64,000 nucleotides of DNA from Actinoallomurus liliacearum (GTDB taxonomy: Bacteria; Actinomycetota; Actinomycetes; Streptosporangiales; Streptosporangiaceae): positions 496,001-560,000 of the forward strand of contig NZ_BAABHJ010000002.1 of assembly GCF_039542035.1 (NCBI RefSeq), in the 5' to 3' direction. A model generated the notes under the pieces. It had not been told where the DNA came from. It searched no databases and saw only the letters and a program-made list of their open reading frames with translations. This document shows, in pieces, positions 43,823 to 51,652 of this stretch. Positions within the stretch are counted from its first letter, which is position 1. The number at the start of each line of letters is the position of its first letter. The position numbers were made by a program, and so were the translations under genes.

Positions 43823-45472
43823 CGGGGTGGGCCGGGGGCCGGTCTGGCCCTCGTGGGCGAGGAGCGCGACGTACAGGGAGGTGAGGCGTTCCCAGTCCTC
43901 CAGGTCGATGCCGAGCAGCGCCTCGATGCGCTGCAGCCGGCGGTACAGGGTCGGGCGGCTGACGTGCAGCGCCTGGGCGGCGAGGGACTTGTTGCGGCCC
44001 GTCTCCATGTACGTGCGGAGCACGCCGAGCAGCGAGGGGTTCTCCAGCAGCGGGCCGAGCTCGCGTTCGATGAACGCCTGCAGCTCCGGGTCGTCCCGCA
44101 GGAGCCGTACGAGTCCCCGCAGGCGGACGTCGCCCAGCCGGGCCACCGGCCCGTCGGGAGGCGCGGCCACCGCCGCGTCCGCGACGTGGACCGCCTCGAC
44201 GAACGACCGGCGCACCTCGTCGAGCACCGAGCAGGCGAAGCCGGCGCCCAGCACGGCCCGCCGCCCGCGCAGGGCCAGCGCCTCCCGGACCCGCACCGCG
44301 ACCCGGCATACGACGGCGTCGGAGTCCTCGCCGTACGGGATGCTCAGCAGCGCGGCCGTGCCCTCGGGCTCGATCCGGGCGACCAGCCCCGCCACCTCCG
44401 GCGTCTCCGCCACCGCCCGGTCGACGAGCTCCGGCGTGTCGTCCCGTTCGCCGTCGGTGCGGCCGTCGTCGAGGACGCGGACCACCACGGGCACGAAGGT
44501 CCGGCGGTTCACGGGCAGCCCGGCGGCGCGTACCCGGGTGAAGAGCTGCTCGGGCCGGGCGGCTCCGGAGGCCAGGTCCAGCAGCAGCGCCTCCGCGGCC
44601 TGTTCCTCCCATCCGTGGTCCCGGTCGCCCAGCAGGCGGTGCATCGCCAGCGCCTCGGCCGCCCGGGCGCCGAGGAGCAGCCCGGACTCCTCCGATCCGG
44701 CGTACCCGAAGAACACCAGCCGGCCCCACCGCCGGCCCCGCGCCTCCAGGTCCACGACGATCCACCCGTCGGGTTCGACCGTCACCGGGCCGCTCCCCGC
44801 CAGCTCGGCGACCTGCCGGGAGACGCGGTCCCAGTCGCGTAGCAGCTCGCTCAGCGACGCCCGGTCGCCGGCCGAGGCGAGGACCCGCTGGGCCAGGTTG
44901 ACCAGCACGACCGGGCAGCCGCTGTAACAGGCGATCTCGTCGAGCAACTGCTGCAGTGTGGCCCCGGACAGGTTGAGGGCGGTGAGCGAGGACCGGATGT
45001 TGTCGGACAGGTTGAGCGCGGCGAACCTGCCGTACAGCAGCCGCGAGTGGACCTCCTCGGTCATCCGCACGAACGGCGCCGGCCGGTGCAGCACGATGAG
45101 CGGCACTCCGCATCGCTCCGCCGCCCGGCGCATGGGTTCGGGCGTGGTGCGGAACGCGCGGCCGAGACCGAGCACGACCGCGGCGACGTCCACGCGCCGC
45201 ATCGACTCGATGTAGTCCGCCTGGGCCTGGTCGTTCCCGGCCAGCAGCAGGCCCGTGGTCAGCACCATCTCCCCACCGGCCAGCATGACGGCGACGTCCG
45301 TGGCCTCGGCGACGTGCAGCCAGCGCACCGGGCGGTCCAGGTGCGCGGCGCCGGCCACGACCTCCGGCCCCCAGGTCGTCACCAGGTCCAGGCCGAGGAC
45401 GTCGCGGACCGTGAGCCGGGCGGCCGCGGTCCGCGGTTCGCGGGCGGCCGGTGTGGGTGTCTGTTCGCTCAA
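43808..45472 (-). CDS. PucR family transcriptional regulator
   Basis: 554 residues. The N-terminal PucR domain (about 20-150) reads LTVRDVLGLDLVTTW, then RWLHVAEATDVAVMLAGGEMVLTTGLLL. The C-terminal HTH (PF13556) reads LRTYMETGRNKSLAAQALHVSRPTLYRRLQRIE. B. subtilis PucR controls purine degradation, and relatives control pyrimidine and hydantoin genes. TTG 45472 is chosen, with AAGGAG 12 bases upstream; the frame stays open upstream. It converges on the pyrimidine operon and very likely regulates it. Confidence 0.85.
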   Translation of the reverse strand: MSEQTPTPAAREPRTAAARLTVRDVLGLDLVTTWGPEVVAGAAHLDRPVRWLHVAEATDVAVMLAGGEMVLTTGLLLAGNDQAQADYIESMRRVDVAAVVLGLGRAFRTTPEPMRRAAERCGVPLIVLHRPAPFVRMTEEVHSRLLYGRFAALNLSDNIRSSLTALNLSGATLQQLLDEIACYSGCPVVLVNLAQRVLASAGDRASLSELLRDWDRVSRQVAELAGSGPVTVEPDGWIVVDLEARGRRWGRLVFFGYAGSEESGLLLGARAAEALAMHRLLGDRDHGWEEQAAEALLLDLASGAARPEQLFTRVRAAGLPVNRRTFVPVVVRVLDDGRTDGERDDTPELVDRAVAETPEVAGLVARIEPEGTAALLSIPYGEDSDAVVCRVAVRVREALALRGRRAVLGAGFACSVLDEVRRSFVEAVHVADAAVAAPPDGPVARLGDVRLRGLVRLLRDDPELQAFIERELGPLLENPSLLGVLRTYMETGRNKSLAAQALHVSRPTLYRRLQRIEALLGIDLEDWERLTSLYVALLAHEGQTGPRPTPPGRP

Positions 45473-45724
45473 GCCGCCGACCTGCTCCTTCGCCAGTCCG
45501 GGTAGCGATGAGGGAGAGACTATGCCGGGTCCCGCGGGATGCCCACCCTCGTGGCGGCACAGGGGCGGCGCGCCGGATCGAGGCCGGTGAGAACCCACAC
45601 GAAAACGCTGTCTCACGCTCGCGTAAGGAGCCGCGCGGCGCACAGTGACTCTTTGACGGGTGCGGCGTGACGAGAAGACAAGAACAGGAGCTTCGTCATG
45701 GACTGCGCTTTTCGTGCCGGCCGG

Positions 45725-46360
45725 TCACAGGTCGATGGTCTGCCCCGTTCTGAAGACCCTGAGGTCGGCGCCGGACCGCTCGGCCTCGAACTCGAACCAG
45801 GAGCCGACGACCTCCATGCCGAGTTCCGAGACGTAGGCGTCGTGGATCGAGTACGCCCGATCCGGGGCGACCTCCCGGAGGTAGGCGACCATCTCCGCCC
45901 CCTTGAGCCACGGCGCGTCGCACGGCGTCAGCAGGGTCGGCACGCGCCGCGCCGGAACGGTGAGCGAGTCGCCCGGGTGGAAGACCTCGCCGTCCACCAG
46001 GAAACCGCTGTTGGCGACCGGCGGGACGTCCGGGTGGCCCGCGGCGTGCAGATCCCCGTACACCTGGACGTCGAATCCGGCCACGGAGAACCGGTCCCCG
46101 TGCCCGACCTGCTGGATCTTGAGATCGGGGAACTGCTCGGCGACCGCCCGGTTGGCGAAGATCCGCAGCCCGGGGTGTTCCGCCTGCGCCCGGCGAATGC
46201 GGTCGGCGTCGAGGTGGTCGGGGTGCTCGTGCGTGATGAGAATCGCGTCGGCGCCGTCGAGCGCGTCGGCCTCCGGGGTGTACACGCCGGGGTCTATCAC
46301 GATCGCCCGGTCGTCCTTCCGGAGGCGCACGCACGCGTGGCCCAGCTTCGTCAGCTTCAC
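45725..46360 (-). CDS. MBL-fold metallo-hydrolase (UlaG-like)
   Basis: 211 residues. The metal motif ITHEHPDHLD (HxHxDH) is complete, with VYGDLHAAGHPDVPP and FHPGDS. The compact size fits UlaG/YycJ-like lactonase or phosphodiesterase relatives. GTG 46360 has AAGGA nine bases upstream. It diverges from the alpha/beta hydrolase gene by 64 bases. Substrate unknown. Confidence 0.85.
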   Translation of the reverse strand: MKLTKLGHACVRLRKDDRAIVIDPGVYTPEADALDGADAILITHEHPDHLDADRIRRAQAEHPGLRIFANRAVAEQFPDLKIQQVGHGDRFSVAGFDVQVYGDLHAAGHPDVPPVANSGFLVDGEVFHPGDSLTVPARRVPTLLTPCDAPWLKGAEMVAYLREVAPDRAYSIHDAYVSELGMEVVGSWFEFEAERSGADLRVFRTGQTIDL

Positions 46361-46424
46361 GGCGCCGATCCTTCCATGATCTTCCTGCTTGCCGACAGCA
46401 CGGCGACCTCGGTAGAGGTGGGGG

Positions 46425-47282
46425 GTGAACGACATCCAGAGCGGTCGGCGCACGGGCGCGGCGGAGCCCGACGACGTGCTGACACGGCGCTCCTCATCGC
46501 CGGACGCGACAGTGGCCTACGGAGAGCTGCCGGACCAGGTCGCCGACGTGCGGTTCCCCCGAGACGGCGCGGGGACGGCCGCCCCGCTCGTCGTCATCGT
46601 GCACGGCGGCTTCTGGCGCACCCGGTACGACCGGGCGCACACCGGTCCGATGGCCGACGACCTGGCCGCCCGCGGCTTCGCCACCGCCTCGGTCGAGTAC
46701 CGCCGCGTCGGGCAGGACGGCGGCGGCTGGCCGGGCACCTTCGACGACGTCGCCCGGGCCGTCGACGCCGTTCCCGCGCTCGCGGACCGGGTCGTTCCGG
46801 GCGGGATCGGGGACGTGGTGCTGCTCGGTCACTCGGCGGGCGGGCACCTCGCGCTGTGGGCCGCCTCCCGGACGCGCCTCCCCCTCTCCGCGCCCTGGCG
46901 GCTGCCGGCGCCGCCGCCGCTGCGCGGAGTGGTCGCGCTCGCCCCGGTGGCCGCGCTCGAACTCGCGTCGCGCCAGGGGCTCAGCGACGGCGCGGCCGAC
47001 GCCCTGCTGGGCGGGACCGCCGGCGACCTGCCCGAGCGCACCGCGCTCGCCGACCCGCTGGCACTGCTCCCCTCCTCGGTGCCGTCCGTACTGGTGCACG
47101 GGACGGCGGACGAGAACGTGCCGGTCGAGCAGTCGCGCCGGTACGCCCGGGCGGCCCGGGCGGCCGGAGACGACTGCACGCTGACCGAGCTGACCGGCAC
47201 CGGCCATTTCCCGGTGATCGATCCCCTCTCCCGCGCCTGGCCCGCCGTCCTCGGCGCGCTGAAGGCCCTGCTCGGACGCTGA
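46425..47282 (+). CDS. alpha/beta hydrolase, esterase/kynurenine-formamidase-like
   Basis: 285 residues. HGGFW near residue 60 and the nucleophile GHSAGGH fit the hormone-sensitive lipase/kynurenine-formamidase group. The acid HGTADENVP and His in TGTGHFPVIDP complete the triad. GTG 46425 follows AGAGGTGGGG. No tryptophan genes are nearby, so a formamidase role is not supported. Confidence 0.85.
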   Translation: MNDIQSGRRTGAAEPDDVLTRRSSSPDATVAYGELPDQVADVRFPRDGAGTAAPLVVIVHGGFWRTRYDRAHTGPMADDLAARGFATASVEYRRVGQDGGGWPGTFDDVARAVDAVPALADRVVPGGIGDVVLLGHSAGGHLALWAASRTRLPLSAPWRLPAPPPLRGVVALAPVAALELASRQGLSDGAADALLGGTAGDLPERTALADPLALLPSSVPSVLVHGTADENVPVEQSRRYARAARAAGDDCTLTELTGTGHFPVIDPLSRAWPAVLGALKALLGR

Positions 47283-47369
47283 CCTCCGGCGCGACCGGCG
47301 TCACAGACGAACCGCACGTTCAAGGTCGTCACCGGTATGTTCCGGGCGCAGACGGGTAGGCGGTGTGCC

Positions 47370-48800
47370 ATGCCTACCGTGGTGCCGAGAGTGGTCGGGG
47401 AACGTTATCGGTTGTGTGAGCTGCTGGCCGCCGGAGGCGTCGGAGAGGTCTGGCGGGCCGAGGACACCGAGCTCGACCGGACCGTCGCCGTCAAGCTCCT
47501 GCGGCCGGAGCACGCCGACAGCGAGGAGTACCGCGAGCGGCTCCGGCTCGAGGGCCGGCACCTGGCGGCCCTGTCCCATCCGCGCCTCGCGGAGGTCCAC
47601 GACTACGGGGACGGCCGGGATGACGAACGGCCGTACCTCGTCATGGAGCTCATCGCCGGAGAGCCGCTGTCGGCCGTGCTCGCCCGGGAGCGCACGCTGC
47701 CACCCCGTCGCGTCGTCGACATCGTGGCACAGGCCGCCGACGGTCTGGCGTGCGTGCACGCGGCGGCGCTGGTGCATCGCGACATGAAACCGGCGAACCT
47801 GCTCGTCCGCCCGGACGGCAGCGTGAAGATCACCGATTTCGGCATCGCGCGTGGGCCGGAGACCCTCCGGCTCACCCGCACCGGTCAGGTGATCGGCACG
47901 CCGCTCTACCTGGCGCCCGAGCAGGCGGCCGGGTACGCCGTGACGCCCGCCGGCGACCTCTACAGCCTGGGCGTGATCGCGTGGGAGTGCCTGGCCGGGC
48001 GGCCGCCGTTCCAGGGCGACGACGTGCTGGCGGTCGCCATCGCGCACCGGGACCGCCCCGTCCCGCCACTCCCCGACAGCGTCCCCGAGCCCGTACGGTT
48101 CCTCGTGCGGGCGCTCACCGCCAAGGACCCGGCGGTACGCCCGGACGCCGTGACCGTGGCCGAGTGGGCCCGGCGGCTCCACGACGATCCGGCGGTGGCC
48201 GCCGCGCCGTCCGGGCCGGTCGTCGTGGCCGAGGAGGAGCGGCCGCCCATCGCGGCCACGTCCCCGGACGCGCCCGCCGCCCCGGCGCCGGCGAGCCGGC
48301 GGTCCCTCGTGCTCGGCGTCGGAGCGGTGGCCGTCGCGGCGCTCACCGGAGCGAGCGGGTGGGCGCTGCGCAGCCCGTCCGACGTACGGTCCGCGCGCGA
48401 GCAGGCCACCAGTGTGTCGGCGGCCCCGGCCCGCCGGACGGTCACCATCGATCCCACCGCCTACTACGGGCACCGCCTGACCTCCGTCGTCACGGCGCTG
48501 CGCCGGGAGGGCCTGCGCGTCGGCGTCCGGCACCAGGTCGTCCCTGGACGGACGGCCGACACCGTGGTCGGGCTCACGCCGTCCGGACAGGTTTCGGTCG
48601 GCACGACGGTGACGGTCTACGCGGCCCGTCCCTCCGCGTCTCCGTCTTCGGCGCCGCGCCGTACCACGCGCCCCGTGGCCCGTACCGCCGGATCGGCCGA
48701 CCGGGCGGGAGCCGGCGAGCGGTCCGATAGCGGTAAGGCGCCCGGCAAGGCGAAGGGAAAGGGCAAAGGCAAGGGCGAGAAACACGGTGGCAGGCACTGA
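47370..48800 (+). CDS. Hanks-type Ser/Thr kinase with PASTA-like extracellular domain
   Basis: 476 residues. The kinase domain (about 10-270) has AAGGVGEVW, VAVKLL (Lys42), the catalytic HRDMKPANLL (Asp138) and DFGIA. A single membrane helix lies near residues 312-330. The extracellular part (about 350-430) has TAYYGHRLTSVVTALRREG and VGTTVTVYA, which resembles one PASTA repeat. The C-terminal tail is Lys/Gly-rich. PASTA kinases sense cell-wall fragments. It could phosphorylate the FHA protein elsewhere in the window, but that is inference. Confidence 0.85.
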   Translation: MPTVVPRVVGERYRLCELLAAGGVGEVWRAEDTELDRTVAVKLLRPEHADSEEYRERLRLEGRHLAALSHPRLAEVHDYGDGRDDERPYLVMELIAGEPLSAVLARERTLPPRRVVDIVAQAADGLACVHAAALVHRDMKPANLLVRPDGSVKITDFGIARGPETLRLTRTGQVIGTPLYLAPEQAAGYAVTPAGDLYSLGVIAWECLAGRPPFQGDDVLAVAIAHRDRPVPPLPDSVPEPVRFLVRALTAKDPAVRPDAVTVAEWARRLHDDPAVAAAPSGPVVVAEEERPPIAATSPDAPAAPAPASRRSLVLGVGAVAVAALTGASGWALRSPSDVRSAREQATSVSAAPARRTVTIDPTAYYGHRLTSVVTALRREGLRVGVRHQVVPGRTADTVVGLTPSGQVSVGTTVTVYAARPSASPSSAPRRTTRPVARTAGSADRAGAGERSDSGKAPGKAKGKGKGKGEKHGGRH

Positions 48801-48829
48801 CCGGCCCGCGCTCACCGCGAGTGGACGCG

Positions 48830-49003
48830 TCAGCGTACGGCGCGAGGCCTGCCGCGGCGGCGGCCGAGCAGGATCCCGCCGAGCACCATGTCGGCCAGGA
48901 AGACCACGATCCCGATGATCAACAGAAAGAAGAGGCCTTTCACCACCCATCCGGCGACGCCGAGGGCGATCGCCACGAGGATGATGGCCAGAAACAGCGA
49001 CAT
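48830..49003 (-). CDS. small hydrophobic membrane protein, 57 residues
   Basis: Short reading frame with an excellent ribosome site: GGAAGGAGG six bases before ATG 49003. The peptide MSLFLAIILVAIALGVAGW continues with a second hydrophobic segment (KGLFFLLIIGIVVFLADMVLG) and ends RRRGRPRAVR. Two membrane helices with a basic cytosolic tail are predicted. Such short 'hydrophobic proteins' are frequent in actinomycetes and of unknown function. It converges with the kinase gene. Confidence 0.75.
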   Translation of the reverse strand: MSLFLAIILVAIALGVAGWVVKGLFFLLIIGIVVFLADMVLGGILLGRRRGRPRAVR

Positions 49004-49129
49004 GTCACGCCTCCTTCCGGAATCCCCTGCTCACGGCCATACCCGCCGAAAGACGTCCGTACGACCCAAACGCGTTATTCCGCCCCAGTGCCGGGTAGCG
49101 CTCGGGGAAAACACGTGAGGAGACGGCGA

Positions 49130-49519
49130 ATGGCCGAGGACGAATCGGTGTCCGAGCTGCTGGAGGACGTTACGGCGCAGACGGTCCGCCTGGTCCGGGA
49201 CGAGATGGCGGTCGTCCGTCAGGAGATGGTGGAGAACGCGGCGCGGGCCAGGAGCGGAATGGTGCTGCTCGGCGGCGCCGGCGCGCTGATGGCGTACGGA
49301 ACCGGCGCGGTGGTGGCGGGTACGGTCGCGGGGCTGTCCCGAAGGCTTCCGACGTGGGCCGCCGCCCTGACGGTGGGCGGCGGATTGATCTCCGCCGGAG
49401 GCGCCCTGGCGGCGGTCGGCCGGCGTGAGCTGCGACAGGCATTGCCGCTGGTGTCCAAGGAGTCGACCACGAGGATCAAGGAGGACGCCCTGGACATCGT
49501 CGACCGCGCCCTCCCCTAA
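49130..49519 (+). CDS. phage holin superfamily III (DUF1469) protein
   Basis: 129 residues with an N-terminal amphipathic helix (SELLEDVTAQTVRLVRDEMAV) and two membrane helices (MVLLGGAGALMAYGTGAVVAG; WAAALTVGGGLISAGGALAAV). This is the usual architecture of actinobacterial 'phage holin family' proteins, which are generally housekeeping and not prophage genes. GAGGAGA precedes ATG 49130. Function unknown. Confidence 0.8.
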   Translation: MAEDESVSELLEDVTAQTVRLVRDEMAVVRQEMVENAARARSGMVLLGGAGALMAYGTGAVVAGTVAGLSRRLPTWAAALTVGGGLISAGGALAAVGRRELRQALPLVSKESTTRIKEDALDIVDRALP

Positions 49520-49643
49520 GGGCGTGTCGCACCGTCCCGCCCGGCGAAGCACATGCGCGAGACCGAGCGGCCGCCCGTCGAGGAGGAGTTGCGCTCCGAC
49601 CCCGACGAGCGGCCTCGCCGGCGCCGCCCGCACGCGAGCGGCG

Positions 49644-50138
49644 TCAGCTCTTGACCTCCCGCAGCCGGCCGGTCTCGACCTCGTAGACGAACCCGCGGAC
49701 CTGATCGGTGTACGGGACGAACGGGTCGGACCTGATCCGGCCGATGGACTGCCGGACGTCTTCGTCCAGGTCGCCGAACGCCTCGGCCGACCAGTCGGGT
49801 TTGACGCCGGTCTCCGCCTGGATCGTGGCCTTGAAGTCATCGTCGGTGAAGGTCAGCATGCCGCAGTCGGTGTGGTGAATGAGAATGATCTCGCGCGTGC
49901 CCAGCAGCCGCTGGCTGATCGCGAGGCTGCGCCGCTCGTCCGCGGTGATCACGCCTCCGGCGTTGCGGATGACGTGCGCGTCTCCTTCGGACAGGCCCAG
50001 GAGCCCGTACGGGTTCAGCCGCGCGTCCATGCACGCGACCACGGCGACGCCCTTGGCGGGCGGCAGGGGCAGTCCCCCCTTGTCGAACGTCGCGGCGTAG
50101 CGCTCGGCGTTGGCGAGTAGTTCGTCCGTCACGCTCAT
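49644..50138 (-). CDS. beta-class carbonic anhydrase
   Basis: 164 residues. Zinc ligands Cys36, His89 and Cys92 (ACMDARLN; HHTDCGM) with the Asp38/Arg40 dyad. It catalyses CO2 + H2O to bicarbonate. Short beta-CAs of this Rv1284-like clade are about 163 residues. AGGAGA precedes ATG 50138. It lies alone, 240 bases downstream of the LPMO stop on the same strand. Confidence 0.9.
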   Translation of the reverse strand: MSVTDELLANAERYAATFDKGGLPLPPAKGVAVVACMDARLNPYGLLGLSEGDAHVIRNAGGVITADERRSLAISQRLLGTREIILIHHTDCGMLTFTDDDFKATIQAETGVKPDWSAEAFGDLDEDVRQSIGRIRSDPFVPYTDQVRGFVYEVETGRLREVKS

Positions 50139-50378
50139 GGCGTCTCCTGTCCCGTGCAGTGGCGGAACGACGCGGGAGGCCTCCGGTCGCGCCGCCCCGC
50201 GTCAGGGCATGTACGAACAGTGACGGAATGTTGCCCACTTAGTCAACCGGATAGGTGGGGAAATCTCCTGTCGACGCCAGGCGGACGATGACGATCGCCG
50301 GACCTCGGGCACCCGGCGCCGGGAGCGGGGCCGCCGGATCGGCGTTCGGCCCCGTTCCCGGGCCGGGCGGGCGCGCCC

Positions 50379-50888
50379 TCAGCTCACCTGCAGGTCCACG
50401 CAGGAGTAGAAGGCGTTCGCGGTGTCGGCGATGTTCCAGATGGCCAGCACCTTCACGCGGCCGGAGACGTTGCCGAGGTTGATGGTGTGCGACACGGTGG
50501 CGGGCGGCTGCGCGTTGTTGCCGCTGACCGTACCGACGAGCGTGTTGCCGATGTAGTACTCCCAGTCGGTCGTACGGTGGCGGGCGGTGAACGTCCAGTT
50601 GAAGGTGACCGTCCGGCCGACGCTGGTGGCGCGCCAGCCCTTGCTGTCGTCGTCGAGGTCCGCGAACCGGGCGTTTCCGCCGCTGCAGCTGCGCAGGCCC
50701 TTGGGCCCCTCGACGCTCTGCGGCTCGTACTTGATGTCGCCGCACTGGACGATGCCCTGGGCGCACTGGGCCTGACGGCTGGGCGGGGAGTTGATGTACC
50801 CGTGGGCGCTCGCGGCGGTGGCGAGCCCCACGATGAGCGCGGGGGTCAGAGCGACGCCGGCGGCAGCGGCGATGAGCCTTCCGTTCAT
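50379..50888 (-). CDS. AA10 lytic polysaccharide monooxygenase (CBP21-like), secreted
   Basis: 169 residues. A signal peptide of 28 residues ends ASA, so the mature protein starts with His29 (HGYINSPPSRQAQC). With His104 (TARHRTTDWEYY) it forms the copper histidine brace. The enzyme would oxidatively cleave chitin or cellulose. There is no carbohydrate-binding module. The start is ATG 50888; in-frame codons upstream do not add a better signal. Its upstream DNA holds IS605-like hairpins and, further out, AGGAAA-C-TTTCCT. Confidence 0.9.
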   Translation of the reverse strand: MNGRLIAAAAGVALTPALIVGLATAASAHGYINSPPSRQAQCAQGIVQCGDIKYEPQSVEGPKGLRSCSGGNARFADLDDDSKGWRATSVGRTVTFNWTFTARHRTTDWEYYIGNTLVGTVSGNNAQPPATVSHTINLGNVSGRVKVLAIWNIADTANAFYSCVDLQVS

Positions 50889-50901
50889 CTCGTTCGCGGC
50901 G

Positions 50902-51116
50902 CGGAAACTCCGGCCTTGAGGCCGGAGAGGAAGCGCCGCTCCCTCCATTCTGCTACGGTGCGTGAGTTCGCGATAACCAAGCGGATTCGCGGCCGGGCGG
51001 GCCGCGACAGCGCGGGAAGCCCTCCAGCCGTTGGGCGGGGCCGTGAACCGCGAACCACTCGCTTCTCCTTCGCGAGAGGCCGAAATCTCCCGCCTTCAGG
51101 CAGGAGAGGACGTCAA
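50902..51116 (+). mobile_element. possible IS200/IS605-type remnant with paired hairpins
   Basis: Hairpin A, CTCCGGCCT-TG-AGGCCGGAG (50908-50926 with the next base G), and hairpin B, CTCCCGCCT-TC-AGGCAGGAG (51087-51106), have the same orientation and similar flanks (GGAAA before A, CGAAAT before B; GAGAGGA after the stem in both). Hairpin B is followed by GTCAAG, with TCAA at 51113-51116. This resembles right ends of IS605/tnpB elements. The DNA between includes GTGAACCGCGAACCA, similar to 3' ends of actinobacterial tnpB genes as I recall them. No transposase gene remains. It may be a MITE-like or solo-end fragment. Confidence 0.4.
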
Positions 51117-51240
51117 GTGAGCTCCTCATGGTCAACGACGACGGCCGCCTGGGCGCGGCCGTCGCGGGGACGTTCCTGGGCTCGGAGCGGGCGGGGCGGG
51201 GCGCGAGCCGACATGACGGTCTCCAGAGTCGCCGACTATT

Positions 51241-51253
51241 AGGAAACTTTCCT
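51241..51253. promoter_or_regulatory. palindrome AGGAAA-C-TTTCCT
   Basis: A 6-bp perfect inverted repeat around one base. From memory, motifs like this occur near secreted polysaccharide-degrading genes in actinomycetes, but I cannot check that here. It lies 353 bases upstream of the LPMO start and could be its operator or that of a lost gene. Confidence 0.4.
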
Positions 51254-51540
51254 GTTTTGCCGCAGTCTGACTCCGCGATGACCGCCTGTCAATACCAAAG
51301 GAGGGGCGGATACGCCCGGCGTCAGTGTCGGCCGGAGCAGGGCGTCAACCGCGGGTGTACGGCGGAATGTCACCGGCGGATGGATGAATCCGGGGTTCGG
51401 GCCACGTAGTTTTTCAAGCGAACGACGAAGACGACCACGACGGCCCGCGCGGACCCCGCTGGATTGGGGGGTTCACCGGGGAGACACCGCGAGGGCCGAT
51501 TTCCCAGAAGCCTGGAGTCGCATCCGGGCCGATGATGGTG

Positions 51541-51589
51541 AACGTCCGCGAGCGTGCCTTTTGGGGGAAGGGGCAGGCCCGCGGACGTT
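51541..51589 (-). terminator. hairpin downstream of the Ser/Thr kinase
   Basis: AACGTCCGCG (51541-51550) and CGCGGACGTT (51580-51589) are exact reverse complements. Inner bases (TGCC and GGCA) pair further. It is 64 bases after the kinase stop on the minus strand, so it is a likely terminator. Confidence 0.55.
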
Positions 51590-51652
51590 CGCATTTCCGG
51601 CAAGGGGCGGTCGGCCGGACGGGAACGGCGCCGGGAGACGACGCGGACCGCC

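Larger units (their letters stand above)
50889..51652. other. 764-bp gap upstream of the LPMO gene
   Basis: The stretch contains the IS605-like hairpins (50902-51116), the palindrome AGGAAA-C-TTTCCT (51241-51253) and the hairpin at 51541-51589. Small frames in it do not resemble proteins. It separates the divergent LPMO from the Ser/Thr kinase, whose stop is at 51653. Confidence 0.6.

Noticed and set aside
45698..47359. A plus-strand ATG with AGGAG seven bases upstream that opens a 553-codon frame
   Set aside because: It runs antisense through the MBL hydrolase gene and then out of frame through the alpha/beta hydrolase. The protein looks low complexity. The ribosome-like site is probably chance.
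49130..49519. Prophage based on the holin-family protein
   Set aside because: No phage structural, integrase or lysis genes are nearby. This family is a common chromosomal protein in actinomycetes.
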